A DNA stretch of 64,000 nt from Eucalyptus grandis (Eukaryota > Streptophyta > Magnoliopsida > Myrtales > Myrtaceae). Below, piece by piece: positions 46,719 to 60,257 of the stretch. The notes under the pieces were generated by a model. That model saw nothing but the letters and a program-made list of their open reading frames with translations. It was not told the origin of the DNA and did no database searches. The stretch spans positions 4,889,398 to 4,953,397 of the forward strand of contig NC_052618.1 in assembly GCF_016545825.1 (NCBI RefSeq), read 5' to 3'. Made by a program: the position numbers and the translations under genes. How positions within the stretch are numbered: position 1 is the stretch's first letter; each line of letters starts with the position of its first letter.

Positions 46719-47635
46719 TTCAAATTTGTATTTTGTTGCATGCCATGTTCGAGTAATCCTATGTGTACAAGGGAACACTTTTAAATAATTATTTTTAAGT
46801 CATTTATTTTTCATGAAATAAATAGGGTTATTTTTTTCTTCTTCTTCTCCGCCTTTAGAAATAAGATCAAATGGGTCTCGTCACAAATGGTATTGGTTAC
46901 CATAGATGAGCGGATGAAGGGATATTGTAGTCAAGGTCGGCTTACTCGGTATTGGTCATTGAGGACGAAACTCGTGTACTTTGTTTCGCCATGTTCAACT
47001 TAATGCTTGATTTTTTATGCCAATTCACCCAAGTTGCACCGTGTAAAAAGAGGATGGGCTCCGCATCTCTGCTCGCTAGGGAATGATTAGGCTGCTACCG
47101 AAATGCAGCGTAGATGCTACAAACGGGCGCTTGTGGCGTCCATTCATCCCATGTTTATGTTACTTGCAAGGCACCGGCGTAGCATATGCAAGAATAGTCC
47201 TTTATCAATACTTAGATCGGCCAAACCAATCCCTCATCCAAATAAAAAAATGAAAATCCCTCGCTCCCTGACTCCTCGAAAATCCATCAACACCATTTAC
47301 TGAGAGAAACCTCCGCAAGTAGGGACAAATTTTTTTTTTTTTTCTAGTCGGACAGGAAAAATTTTCAAACGCCCCTGCACATGTGGTAACGTTTTATGAA
47401 GACATCCCCATGCGCATCACCAAATTCTGTGCTACGTCACTTTAGGACACTCATAATAACTATTTTTTTTCTATTTTTCTATTTTTTTAGTTCCCAGAAA
47501 TAGATTGGAACAAAAATTCATTTGATGATACAATTTTTTTTTTCTATATTTGGAACAATTTTTTAGTCCAAAAATAGGTTTGGAACATAAACGATAAGTA
47601 AAAATTTTCTATACCGCCACCCGCCGTTAGCCGCC
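46719..47635. other. Intergenic stretch, no gene seen
   Basis: Low-complexity T-rich patches at 46833-46852 and 47331-47343, and 47460-47560. No coding domain. Confidence 0.5.
47631..47635. repeat. Left target site duplication CCGCC
   Basis: Identical to 60253-60257. Confidence 0.9.
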
Positions 47636-50600
47636 TGTTGACACCTAAATTTTGGCGACCTAATTAGTCATTTATTGCATTAAAAATTAGGGGTCAATTT
47701 TATCCCTGAAAAGATAATTAATTGCATAGCATATAGATTTAAGTGCATTTGCATTTTTGCATTTGTTTATTGGATCGGTGGCGGATGAGTTTGAATTAAT
47801 GGTTCGAGCTTTAAATTGACAAAGCTAGACTAAGCCCACAAAGAAAGCAAATCGGTCCAAGCCCGTATCCTCGGAGATATTTTATAGATTTATCTTTGTG
47901 AGATTTCAATTCAAAAGCAAATATTACGTTTGGAAAAAAAACAAATATTGCGTTTCAAAAAGAAATCTTCATGGATATGGATTTATAAAATTTAAAAACC
48001 CTAATCCGTGCCCTATAAATAAGTAAACATACGTAGGGTTTGAAGAGGGGAACACGCAATTGAGACATTCGGCCATATTGAAAGAAAAAAATTCAGAGAG
48101 AAAAGCGACTGGTCTGCACAGAGAGAGAGAGAGAGAGGACTGGTCAGTGACGTTTAGAGATATACACTGGAGAGAGAGAAAAGAGAAGGAATTCTCTCTG
48201 CCAAGTCGAGGAGCCCCCACGTTGTGCGAGGCCTTTTGCTACAGCGCCACACCCTAGCCGCCGGAGTTACCGTGGGCACACTCTTTGCTACGTCGCCCCC
48301 GCAGCAACGATGGATTCGCTGCTGTGACCTCTTTGCCTTTGCGACGAGCTGCTGATCTGGTGCCAACCTCCTACCGTCGTGACCAAGCCTCGACGAACCC
48401 AGTTCAACAGGGCCAATCACTAGAGCAGCCCCCATCCCTGACGATCCACGATCCGCTGCTTTTGCTATACCACGAGCCAGCGCACCCCAGGGACGCTTGA
48501 ACCACTACAGCCTAGTTCGGAGTTAGCAAAGACTCCTGCAAGTTCCATCTGGCCTGGCTTTTGCGCTTCGTTCGTATATATTCTTTGCAGGTTTCGTCGA
48601 AGTTCAAATAGGCCAATATCTCCTGACCGGCGTAAATATCTCGTCGTATTTTCGCGGCCACCGCTTGCGAGCTTGAAGTCCACGGTCAAAAAGAGATATT
48701 ATAGAATCTCGCTTGAATAATTCTGAGTGGTGGGTTGGTCTTCTTTTTTAAGTTTTGTCCATATTTTACTATAACATTTTGTGGGCTTTGTGATTTTGTT
48801 TCATGCAAGCAAAATAACATTTTTTGGCAATGAGATCTCAAAGAATTCGGATGCGTGGCGACTATAGACAGTGGGGAGAAGAATAGATGGCATAATGTCC
48901 CGCTACCTCCCCGTGAGCCCTGTCCACCGTGTATACCGCCGACCACTTCGCACTGAGTCCCTATTGCTGGCCACTCACTGAGAATTGCAAACCACCACGG
49001 TTCACGAGTTGTCCGTCAACGTTGACGCCAAGCTCGAGCCAGCGTTGATCTTCTCTTCAAACCGATCCGTTGAAGTTTCTACTTTCGCAGGTTCATTGGC
49101 TGTGACCCACCCGCATCGCTGCTCACCACCGCTGCTGCGACCCGACGCTAGAAGTCGCCACACCACCGTAACATCTCCGGCCGATCCCAAACATCCCAGC
49201 AGCACCACGAATTGCTGAGCCACGCCCCGAAGATTACTACTCTCTGTTTTTGCAGGTTTACCGGTGCCCTTGTCTACGTCCAGCAACAAAACCGTGGCGT
49301 CTCACGTGTTCCGAAAAGAGGCTAAAGTTGCCGCAGGTGGAAAGGGATCACAATTTGGTCAAATAAGTGCAAGCGATGAATTTGTCTTCTGTTGAGTTTT
49401 GTCTCGTATTTACAACTTGTGGGTTTTATGGTTTCACTTCATGCAAGAAGAAGATTAATTTTAGGCCAGGAGCTCATGAAGAATTCAGACGTGTGGAGAT
49501 ATTCTTTAGTGGAAGAATAGAGAACAGACTTCGGGTCTCTTGACCGCGAGTACACCGTGGGCCAACCTTGGTCGCGGGTCGTGAGTAGCCGTTTGAGGAT
49601 CGGAATTGAAGCCAATATTCAAATTAGGTAAAAATCTTATCTATTTTGATTTTTCGAAAATTCCGTTTCCTTATTTGATATATTCGTTGATGCCCATGAT
49701 GGAAATTTCCAATATGCTAAGATATGTGAAATCTCGAGTAGCCTTCTAAATTAGGAAATCTTCCTAATTTCGCAACGTGCATATGATTGACGGTCCGATT
49801 TCATGCTCGAAATACGACCCGTAATCGCACGGAAAAATCACCAATCCGATCTCACGCTCGAGATACGATTCGTGATTTTGTCTAAAATTGGCCAATTCGA
49901 TCTCATGTGCGGGATATGGTTCGTCAATTTGTGGATATTGATCTTATCTTGCCTGATTTGCTATCGTGTCGTTTGAATCAATTTCGTTTTCATAAAAAAG
50001 AAAATCAAAAAAATTGAATTAAGATTAGGTTTGTTTTAGAATATTTCTTGTTATCTTGCATATTAGAATAGAGATTTTATTTCGAATTTCAAAAATCAAA
50101 ATCAAATCAATCAATTTAGGTTGCTAGTGTTTTTTACTTAGGTTGCATGTTTAATAATTTGATAATTCTTAATTTCGAAATTAATAAAACAAAAACACAA
50201 AAAAAGGTCATCATGCATATGTCATGTAGAATTAGGACATTCTTTATACGTCATTGCATATTAGAATAAATTGCATGCTTATTTAGAATAAAACCATGTG
50301 CACGTCATATAGAATTAGGTTCATACAATGCACGTCATTTAGTGATTTTTGTTAGGTCCATTTAAGTAGAAATTGTTAGTCATTAGATTAATTTAGATTG
50401 CATATTTAAATGTTGCATTTCTTTAATTTCGAATCTCATAGAAAATACAAAAAAAATTTATTTAGAATAAATCATCTCATGCTTAGGATAGACTACATGC
50501 TTAGTTATGTCATATTGCTTAGGTCATATAGCTAAGTCATGTTGCCATGTCATATCATTTCATGTTAAATTAGTGGCATGCATTGCATATCGCATGATTT

Positions 50601-51140
50601 TCATTAATTAAGTGAAAACAAAACAAAAATTGCGTGTTAATTAGAAATCATATTTAGGACTGCTGATGTGAATTCTAAACTAACAACGCAGATGCTTTCG
50701 TTGCTATGAGGTAAGTCTTGCAATTTATTCATTTGCTTTCTTGAGTGTTAAATTGGTGGTTTGCGCACCTGCATGATCACCTCACATGTTAAGGAATTAA
50801 AATCAATTCAAGTTGCTTGCCAAACAATTTTTTCAAAATAAAAGATAAAGGTACCGAAAGGGCGTTAGAGAAATCTAACGTAACCAAGTCCCCGAACTCA
50901 CAAATCTCTGGTTCGTAGGAATGAAGTAAATCTCCCGTTACTTTATTTGGGTTTCTAATCGACCTACCAAAAATAGATTAGTGGCGACTCTTAATTAAAA
51001 ATCAATTACATGTTAAAAAAACTTGAACCTAAAGTCGCGAATTGGTAGGGGCTTGGGAGAGCCCGAGTTAAGTCTAGGCTTAACAATCCATTAGCCAAAC
51101 CCTAGGTGGTTCACCCCCCCGAAAAAATTTGGTCGCGACA
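47636..51140 (+). repeat. 5' LTR of the LARD element (3505 bp)
   Basis: Nearly identical to 56744-60252. It has a TATA box at 48014, then a (GA)n run and a GC-rich part from about 48220 to 49250, then AT-rich sequence with many CATGT/TGCAT words. Open frames inside are repeated in both LTRs in different lengths and show no known domain. Confidence 0.92.
48014..48021 (+). promoter_or_regulatory. TATA box of the LARD 5' LTR
   Basis: TATAAATA in CCCTATAAATAAGT, about 380 bp into the LTR. The same sequence is kept at 57124-57131 in the 3' LTR. Confidence 0.6.
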
Positions 51141-51143
51141 ACT

Positions 51144-51161
51144 TGGCGACTCCGCTGGGGA
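51144..51161 (+). promoter_or_regulatory. Primer binding site, tRNA-Arg type
   Basis: TGGCGACTCCGCTGGGGA starts three bases after the LTR. This sequence resembles the tRNA-Arg sites described for Ogre/Tat-type Ty3 elements, which suggests the enzymatic partner belongs to that lineage. The tRNA assignment is from memory of the family. Confidence 0.65.
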
Positions 51162-54100
51162 CTTGAGTTGAAATTCTTAGTGGACTTAGGCCAATTTTCT
51201 TTTTTGAAAAAATACTTTTTTTTGGTAGCGAGGATTCCAGGTACGTCCCTAACATTTAGGTGTTAAATGTTCTTGCAGATTGGGAGGTATAAGAGGAAGT
51301 GTTTGCTAACCTTTGTTATGCAGGGAGGTGTAGGAATGTATGGTTTACTTTCATATATGAAGTGTTGCTTGATATAAATTGTCATGCATGCCTTGCATCT
51401 AGCACTACACTATTGCACACACAACCTGCCGCCGGACCTGGGCTGCATTAGGATCATCTAGGATGGTATTGAGATGTTTGCCACTCGACCGCATGCTCGC
51501 AGGTATGAGTCGCCCATCTCAATCCCGGTTTCTTTCATGGTGTCAAGAGTACCCACCTCGGTCCGCATGCTCGCGACCCGGGTCGGCTCTTTGACCAAGC
51601 CGGAGTCATGAGGACCTGACATAGTCCACAAGCTCGTGGCTAGTCCGATCATCCTTGTGGCTCCACTTTGATAAGCCTTATAGAGTAGAATTCGAGCCAC
51701 TTACCATGCGCATGTCTATGTGATTGCCATTGATTTTCCTTGGCGAAGTAAGTCTTCTATCCCTATACTATGCAATTTATTTTGTTGTGTTTTTGGTCCG
51801 TCCATGACAAAGACAATCTAGATTAGTCATTTGATCTAATTCATTTGTCAATTAGAAATGAAATGAGGAAATTGCCATGCAATAAATCATTTGGAAAATA
51901 ACAAAAAATTGGAGAAGTTGTTTTCAATTCATGTATAGGGAATTTAGTCTTGCTAGGGCGTTTATCTTTATTTTCCTAGTCCATTTTTAGAAAATGCCCT
52001 TCTTGTACGAACTTTTCATGAATAAATGAAAAAAGTAGAAAAATCAATTAGATCATTGTCATGGATTGACTTTCTAATTACACCTCATGCTTACTTGTTC
52101 CCATTCATTTGATTAGGTGATTATGGAGCAATCCCGCTCACCCATCTGTTCACGATCAAGAGTCAAAATGATGGATCAAGAAGAGCTTATCTCGTCAAGC
52201 AAAAGTGTTGCGATCTATCTTTAGTGAGAAATTGCAACTCCAAAAAGAGAGCCAAGAAGACTTTTTGACTCGTCTCATTTTCTTGAGGTAGCCGAATTTG
52301 ATGTCATCATGAAGAGATTAATGACATAAATAGAGAGAAAAATATTTGACCTGAAGGGTTTGCCTCACAAGATCAAGGAGGGTGAAGAATTCAAGTACAC
52401 ATGATTCATGGTCCTAAGTTGTTCCATTTCCTCATTTAATTAGGGGCATGCACCTTCCCCTGCGTGGGAATTCTTATCGCTTTTAGGGATTGATTTCAAT
52501 TTCTTCTGTGCTTGAGCATCACATTCCAATAAATGTAATTTGATTAATGAATATCAATAGAATTACAAGTTTTGTTTTGAGGACATGATGGGGTGCACCA
52601 AACTAGCCCGGTGACGATATCCAACAATGAAAAGAAAATATCATCCATGGAGAAAATCTGAGGACTAGGCTTCTTCATGCTTCCTCATCCAAAATATTCC
52701 TTAAAATAATCATTTTTGAAACAATTTCCAAAGCATGAATTAGGTTACCCTTGTTTAATTTTCTGACCCATTTACTTCATGTTTCAGAGCATTACTTTCT
52801 TGACTCGATAAGAAAGCATCTGAAAAAGGCACATCAGGTTGCAATTGGTTCAATTGTTGCTCAACAAGTTTTTAAAGAGTTAATGTCGGTCACATCTCGA
52901 TACTACTTGAAATATCCATCTTGAAGGGACAAACAAAGTGTGTTCCATTTCCATGCTTGACGGAATTTTCATTCTTGCCCATTAAATGAGGGGCAAGTTA
53001 AGAGAGGATCATCCATCTTTGGTGAAAGAGATGATGAATTGAGGGCACTACAGATTCTAGTAGTGACATGACTGAGACAAAATCTCGATCCGAGTCAAAA
53101 TGGTTGTGCAATTTGAATTTACTTTGAGTTGCATAGTATCCTATTCATGCACGTTCTCTTGTGCAGGGGCAAAAGCAAGAATGGAGCATTCATCAAATTA
53201 AAAAGCGGATTTTCAATCCAAGGACATCCATTGCTAAGACAATCCCTTCATGGGACAATTCCTTGAATGAATGTTGAAAACTATGTTTTGAGTGCAATAA
53301 ATTGTTTGTTTTGAAGTCACAAACACTTTTCATGCTTAAAGTTGCTGGACTCTTTTAAAAAGAGAATTTTCATATTGATTTAGCTAACCAATTTCATGTG
53401 GAGATTTGTCAAGATAGACAATTTAATGGAGTGCCATCAATGCTTAAGAATGCTGAATGAGACGTGTCAGTATGATGAAAGGCAAGCCTTATCCTATACA
53501 CAGTCCCCTACTTATACATTTGTGAGATGAGTGTAGGAAGTTCCATATCTACAAGGTAAAGAGTTCTCTCGCAAAAGGTACGATGACCAAAATGATGGGG
53601 CAATTCATTTCTCTATCCTAAACACAACAGGTGATCCATTGCTTAACTCCTTTGAGCTCCATACACTTGTGGAAATTCTTTCAAATTATCTCTGTCAAGA
53701 ACCACCCCACATCGGGGCAAATTGGAGGTAAGGCGATACCATAAGGTGAAGAAAATGGAGTGAAATTTTCTTGCTCTCACTTGCATCAATCTTCTTGTCA
53801 TGTTATTACATTGAATTCATGTGGTAATTTAAGTGCCTTAAAATGATGAAGAGCAGTTCTTTCTCTACCGTACACACTTTTATCCATTGCATAGCCCATT
53901 TGAGCCTATGAATTTATTTCAAATTAAACCCAGTTGGTAATCATCCCCCACACTGGGGCAAGGCAAAAGGCAGATGAAGACTCTTGAAAAGTTCGAGTGT
54001 CATTCAAAGTGTAATTGCTTGACGCATGCATATAAATCAAAATAGAACTAAGGGGCATGAAAAAGCAGTGTGCCTGGTAAAAGCAAGGCCAATGCCCATG

Positions 54101-55230
54101 AAAGAGATTTGAAAAAAAATTCATGAAAACTAGGGGCAGGAAAAGCAGTGTGCCTGGTAAAAGCAAGGCCGATGCCCATAGATGAAAAATGAGTCAAGAT
54201 AAGTGACTGTCAATTGCAAGAATTGAATCCCAATGGAGCAATAGTCAAAGAACTCAAATGCTGAGTTTTTACAATCAATGGGGCACTTCATGAAGACAAT
54301 CCCCGATGGTGAAAAAGAAAACTGGTGGCAATGCCAAGATGATCATCAACTCTCACCTTTTACACACATTTTGAGCCTAATGATCCTTTCATTTCTCAAC
54401 CTATGAACCCAGCCTACGTTACGTCCCTTACAAAGTCTCTTCAGATTAGGGCACTTGAATTAACATAGGGATTCACATGTTTTAAGCATCGCTTGAAGGA
54501 GTGCGAGCAAGATTATTTCTTTCTCATTTTGCAGGGTTCTTGACTTGTAAACCCGGAGATGATTAAAGAGTTGTTCTTTCAATAGCCTTGACTCAAAGAG
54601 TCCATTTGTTAAGCCGTTGACCGAGCCCACATTACGGTCCCTATTAAAGACCTCTTAGATTGGTAAGGTCGTACCGCTTACGAGAAAACTCGGACCCTTG
54701 TTAGTATGATGACAGTGAGACGGAGTGATTCTTATAAAATAGCCTATAAATGAGAGTGAGTGAAAGTCCTTTCTAACTGAAGGTCCCTCATTTGGTATTC
54801 TTAGGAAATCCATGTCATGAGTAAAGATTGTCTTGAATGATAATTTTCTTCAGTGGAAATTTGGGTGATGCAAAGGTCATTATGCATGAACCCCGATTGA
54901 GTTGATGAAAACCTCACTGAATTTTGAAATGTGCATGCTAGAGTAGCTTAGATTCTCTATCTCTTTGATGAATGCATATTAGTTTTTACTCTAAATCATG
55001 TCTGACAGGTAATTCAAGTTCCTTTCAGAATGTTTCATGATATTAGGAGATGAGAAACCTCCACCATGAGGTGAAAGACCTCCACATTATATCTAAATTT
55101 CAAAAGACATATCTCCAAGAATCAGAGATATCACCAGGTAAGTATATCTCTACCATACTCTAAAATACTTGTCATTGTGCAAGTATTCTCTCAAGTGCAT
55201 CGACACTTGACTTGGTCAAGCTATCCAGTT
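51162..55230 (+). other. Non-coding interior of the LARD element
   Basis: No frame with gag or pol similarity on either strand. The longest frames are 80 codons and lack domains. A segment containing AGCAGTGTGCCTGGTAAAAG occurs twice, at about 54064 and 54144, 80 bp apart. Confidence 0.75.
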
Positions 55231-55613
55231 ATATCGACCTAGCGTGCTTTCGTAGTCCAGAGTCATTTTCATTGACTCGGCGTGCTTCCGTAGCCCGATG
55301 TCCCTTTTTTGACCTGGCGTGCTTTTGCAGCACAGTGTCCTTTATATTAACCTGGCGTGCTTTCGTAGCCCAGGGCCCATCTTCATCGACTCGGCGTGCT
55401 TTCGTAGCCCGATGTCCCTTATAATTGACTTGGCGTGCTTTCGTAGCCCGGATTTCTCTTATCGACCTGGCGTGCTTTCGTAGCCCAGAGTCCATTTTAT
55501 CGAACCGGCGTGCTTCCGTAGCCCGGATTTCTCTTATCAACCTGGCGTGCTTTCATAGCCCGGATTTCTTTTATCGACTTGGCGTGCTTTCATAGCCCAA
55601 AGTTCTTTTCACT
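55231..55613 (+). repeat. Minisatellite A, 10 copies of about 38 bp
   Basis: The core GGCGTGCTTTCGTAGCCC recurs ten times from 55241 to 55581, with variable spacers such as AGAGTCCATTTTATCGA. It is the first of three adjacent tandem-repeat blocks near the 3' end of the interior. Confidence 0.92.
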
Positions 55614-55665
55614 GACACTCAATGGAGTTGTCCCCCAAAGATTTTTCCTCCAGATTCAATCTGAT

Positions 55666-56015
55666 TAAGGCTACCGAAGAATGGTTCGGGTCCTGGTCGG
55701 ATGATTTCTGTCGCAAGTCTAGGCGACCGAAGAATGGTTCGGGTCCTCGACAATACCTATTCCCTATTTTAGGCGACCGTAGAATGGTACGGGTCCTAGA
55801 CAAAACCTATTTCCCTATTCAGGCGACCGTAGAATGGTACGGGTCCTGGAAGGTAAATCCCCGTTTAGGCGACCGTAGAATGGTACGAGTCCTAGACACA
55901 ACCAAACACTGTCATACTGGGCGACCGTAGAATGGTACGAGTCCTGGGAAAGCAGTCTCTTTACAAAGCCATGTTACTATTCTGGGCGACCGTAAAATGG
56001 TACGGGTCCTGGACA
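55666..56015 (+). repeat. Minisatellite B, 7 copies of about 50-65 bp
   Basis: The core GGCGACCGTAGAATGGTACG, followed by GGTCCT, recurs seven times with spacers of differing length. Confidence 0.9.
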
Positions 56016-56116
56016 TGTAACACCAACTATCTTGAATCACTCTACCCACTTTGAAGGTAAGGTATTCCAGGTAAGTTCCTTTACCATTTGCATACAAATT
56101 GCATTCCAAAATTTCA

Positions 56117-56445
56117 ACATCTCAGTCTGGATCTGGATGTCTCAATTCTCTTCGTTGAATGTTTCACTCTGGATGTGAATGTTTTTCGACCTTTCTCGTT
56201 ATACTTAGTCTGGATCTAGGTATTTCGAGCTTCTAAAATCGTGACATCTTTGTCTGGACTCGGATGTCTTGATTATTTTCATTCAAACATTTCACTGATG
56301 TGAATGTTTGTCAATCCTTCTCATTATACCTTAGTCTGGATTTAGGTATTTTGAGATTTTCAAAAATCTTGACATCTCAGTCTGGATCTAGATGTCTCAA
56401 TTTTTTCCGTTGAACATTTCACTTTGGATGTGAATGTTCTTACCT
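56117..56445 (+). repeat. Minisatellite C, about 2.5 copies of about 125 bp
   Basis: The unit contains CATCTCAGTCTGGATCTGGA, then CATTTCACT-TGGATGTGAATG and a TTAGTCTGGATCTAGGTATT half-unit. It is the third block before the polypurine tract. Confidence 0.85.
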
Positions 56446-56730
56446 ATTACGCTTTTCAAGGAACCTGAGTGAGAGTTGGGTACTTGTGGAGTAAATAGGG
56501 ATTTATCATGTACCTCAAGATGCTTTACCACACTAATTGGGAGGTAATTGTAGGTACGTTCTTTCCTTTGACATAATGCATTTGCATTAGCATTTCCATG
56601 CATCATATAAATTGCATTAAAAATGGAATTCTTTTTCCGACAAAAAAAAAAAATATCATTAAGTGCATTTGCATGGACAAAATTTAGATCTCAATTTGTC
56701 TTTGAAGGCAACCTCTTCGAGTTCACCTTC

Positions 56731-56743
56731 AAAGAGGGGCAGC
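56731..56743 (+). promoter_or_regulatory. Polypurine tract of the LARD element
   Basis: AAAGAGGGGCAGC directly precedes the 3' LTR. Confidence 0.8.
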
Positions 56744-59700
56744 TGTTGACACCTAAATTTTGGCGACCTAATTAGTCATTTATTGCATTAAAAATTAGGG
56801 GTCAATTTTATCCCTGAAAAGATAATTAATTGCATAGCATATAGATTTAAGTGCATTTGCATTTTTTGTATTTGTTTATTGGATCGGTGGCGGATGAGTT
56901 TGAATTAATGGTTCTGAGCTTTAAATTGACAGGCTAGACTAAGCCCACAAAGAAAGCAAATCGGTCCAAGCCCGTATCCTCGGAGATATTTTATAGATTT
57001 ATCTTTGTGAGATTTCAATTCAAAAGCAAATATTACGTTTGGAAAAAAAAACAACTATTGCGTTTCGAAAAGAAATCTTCATGGATATGGATTTATAAAA
57101 TTTAAAAACCCTAATCCGTGCCCTATAAATAAGTAAACATACGTAGGGTTTGAAGAGGGAACACGCAATTGAGACATTCGGCCATATTGAAAGAAAAAAA
57201 TTCAGAGAGAAAAGCGACGGTCTGCACAGAGAGAGAGAGAGAGAGGACTGGTCGTGACGTTTAGAGATATACACTGGAGAGAGAAAAAGAGAAGGAATTC
57301 TCTCTGCCAAGTCGAGGAGCCCCCATGTTGTGCGAGGCCTTTTGCTACAGCGCCACACCCTAGCCGCCGGAGTTACCGTGGGCACACTCTTTGCTACGTC
57401 GCCCCCTGCAGCAACGATGGATTCGCTGCTGTGACCTCTTTGCCTTTGCGACGAGCTGCTGATCTGGTGCCAACCTCCTACCGTCGTGACCAAGCCTCGA
57501 CGAACCCAGTTCAACAGAGGCCAATCACTAGAGCAGCCCCCATCCCCGACGATCCACGATCCGCTGCTTTTGCTATACCACGAGCCAGCGCACCCTGGGA
57601 CGCTTGAACCACTACAGCCTAGTTCGGAGTTAGCAAAGACTCCTGCAAGTTCCATCTCGGCCTGGCTTTTGCGCTTCGTTCGTATATATTCTTTGCAGGT
57701 TTCGTCGAAGTTCAAATAGGCCAATATCTCCTGACCGGCGTAAATATCTCGTCGTATTTTCGCGGCCACCGCTTGCGAGCTTGAAGTCCACGGTCAAAAA
57801 GAGATATTATAGAATCTCGCTTGAATAATTCTGAGTGGTGGGTTGGTCTTCTTTTTAAGTTTTGTCCATATTTTACTATAACATTTTGTGGGCTTTGTGA
57901 TTTTGTTTCATGCAAGCAAAATAACATTTTTTGGCAATGAGATCTCAAAGAATTCGGATGCGTGGCGACTATAGACAAGTGGGGAGAAGAATAGATGGCA
58001 TAATGTCCCGCTACCTCCCGTGAGCCCCGTCCACCGTGTATACCGCCGACCACTTCGCACCGAGTCCCTATTGCTGGCCACTCACCGAGAATTGCAAACC
58101 ACCACGGTTCACGAGTTGTCCGTCAACGTTGACGCCAAGCTCGAGCCAGCGTTGATCTTCTCTTCAAACCGATCCGTTGAAGTTTCTACTTTCGCAGGTT
58201 CATTGGCTGTGACCCACCCGCATCGCTGCTCACCACCGCTGCTGCGACCCGACGCTAGAAGTCGCCACACCACCGTAACATCTCCGGCCGATCCCAAACA
58301 TCCCAGCAGCACCACGAATTGCTGAGCCACGCCCGAAGATTACTACTTTCTGTTTTTGCAGGTTTACCGGTGCCCTTGTCTACGTCCAGCAACAAAACCG
58401 TGGCGTCTCACGTGTTCAAAAGAGGATAAAGTTGCCGCAGGTGGAAAGGGATCACAATTTGGTCAAATAAGTGCAAGCGATGAATTTGTCTTCTGTTGAG
58501 TTTTGTCTCGTATTTACAACTTGTGGGTTTTATGGTTTCACTTCATGCAAGAAGAAGATTAATTTTAGGCCAGGAGCTCATGAAGAATTCAGACGTGTGG
58601 AGATATTCTTTAGTGGAAGAATAGAGAACAGACTTCGGGTCTCTTGACCACAGTACACCGCGGGCCAACCTTGGTCGCGGGTCGTGAGTAGCCGTTTGAG
58701 GATCGGAATTCGGAAGCCAATATTCAAATTAGGTAAAAATCTTATCTATTTTGATTTTTCGAAAATTCCGTTTCCTTATTTGATATATTCGTTGATGCCC
58801 ATGATGGAAATTTCCAATATGCTAAGATATGTGAAATCTCGAGTAGCCTTCTAAATTAGGAAATCTTCCTAATTTCGCAACGTGCATATGATTGACGGTC
58901 CGATTTCATGCTCGAAATACGACCCGTGCATCGCACGGAAAAATCACCAATCCGATCTCACGCTCGAGATACGATTCGTGATTTTGTCTAAAATTGGCCA
59001 ATTCGATCTCATGTGCGGGATATGGTTCGTCAATTTGTGGATATTGATCTTATCTTGCCTGATTTGCTATCGTGTCGTTTGAATCAATTTCGTTTTCATA
59101 AAAAGAAAATCAAAAAAAAATTGAATTAAGATTAGGTTTGTTTTAGAATATTTCGTGTTATCTTGCATATTAGAACAGAGATTTTATTTCGAATTTCAAA
59201 AATCAAAAATCAAATCAATCAATTTAGGTTGCTAGTGTTTTTTACTTAGGTTGCATGTTTAATAATTTGATAATTCTTAATTTCGAAATTAATAAAACAA
59301 AAACACAAAAAAGGTCATCATGCATATGTCATGTAGAATTAGGACATTCTTTATACGTCATTGCATATTAGAATAAATTGCATGCTTATTTAGAATAAAA
59401 ACCATGTGCACGTCATATAGAATTAGATTCATACAATGCACGTCATTTAGTGATTTTTGTTTGGTCCATTTAAGTAGAAATTGTTAGTCATTAGATTAAT
59501 TTAGATTGCATATTTAAATGTTGCATTTCTTTAATTTCGAATCTCATAGAAAATACAAAAAAAATTATTTAGAATAAATCATCTCATGCTTAGGATAGAC
59601 TACATGCTTAGTTATGTCATATTGCTTAGGTCATATAGCTAAGTCATGTTGCCATGTCATATCATTTCATGTTAAATTAGTGGCATGCATTGCATATCGC

Positions 59701-60252
59701 ATGATTTTCATTAACTAAGTGAAAACAAAACAAAAATTGCGTGTTAATTAGAAATCATATTTAGGACTGCTGATGTGAATTCTAAACTAACAACGCAGAT
59801 ACTTTCGTTGCTATGAGGTAAGTCTTGCAATTTATTCATTTGCTTTCTTGAGTGTTAAATTGGTGGTTTACGCACTCGTATGATCATCTCACATGTTAGA
59901 AAAATAGCTTAAAATTAATTTAGGCTGCTTGCCAAACATTTTTTTCAAAATAAAAAATAAAGGTACCGAAATGGCGTTAGAGAAATCTAACGTAACCAAG
60001 TCCCCGAACTCACAAATCTCTGGTTCGTAGGAATGAAGTAAATCTCCCGTTACTTTATTTGGGTTTCTAATCGACCTACCAAAAATAGATTAGTGGCGAC
60101 TCTTAATTAAAAATCAATTGCATGTTAAAAAAACTTGAACCTAAAGTCGTGAATTGGTATGGGCTTGGGAGAGCCCGAGTTAAGTCTAGGCTTAACAATC
60201 CATTAGCCAAACCCTAGGTGGTTCACCCCCCCGAAAAAATTTGGTCGCGACA
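56744..60252 (+). repeat. 3' LTR of the LARD element (3509 bp)
   Basis: Matches the 5' LTR end to end with scattered substitutions and one-base length differences. A 249-codon minus frame (57769-57020) opens here only because of such differences. It is not present as one frame in the 5' LTR and has no recognisable domain. Confidence 0.92.
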
Positions 60253-60257
60253 CCGCC
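60253..60257. repeat. Right target site duplication CCGCC
   Basis: Identical to 47631-47635. Confidence 0.9.

Larger units (their letters stand above)
47636..60252 (+). mobile_element. Large non-coding LTR element (LARD type), 12.6 kb
   Basis: Two long LTRs (47636-51140 and 56744-60252, about 3.5 kb each) start TGTTGACACC and end GGTCGCGACA. The exact 5-bp duplication CCGCC flanks the whole element. A primer site (TGGCGACTCCGCTGGGG) follows the 5' LTR and a purine tract (AAAGAGGGGCAGC) precedes the 3' LTR. The 5.6-kb interior has no gag or pol frame on either strand. This is the structure of large retrotransposon derivatives, which depend on enzymes of another element. In the first 420 bp the LTRs differ at roughly seven places, about half of them one-base length differences, so the insertion is fairly recent. 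Plus orientation follows from the primer site and purine tract. Confidence 0.92.

Noticed and set aside
55231..56015. Regularly spaced repeats resembling a CRISPR array
   Set aside because: Spacers are similar to each other and the context is a plant retroelement; these are minisatellites.
57020..57769. 249-codon minus-strand open frame in the LARD 3' LTR
   Set aside because: The homologous region of the 5' LTR does not keep it as one frame, it has no domain, and it lies antisense in an LTR.
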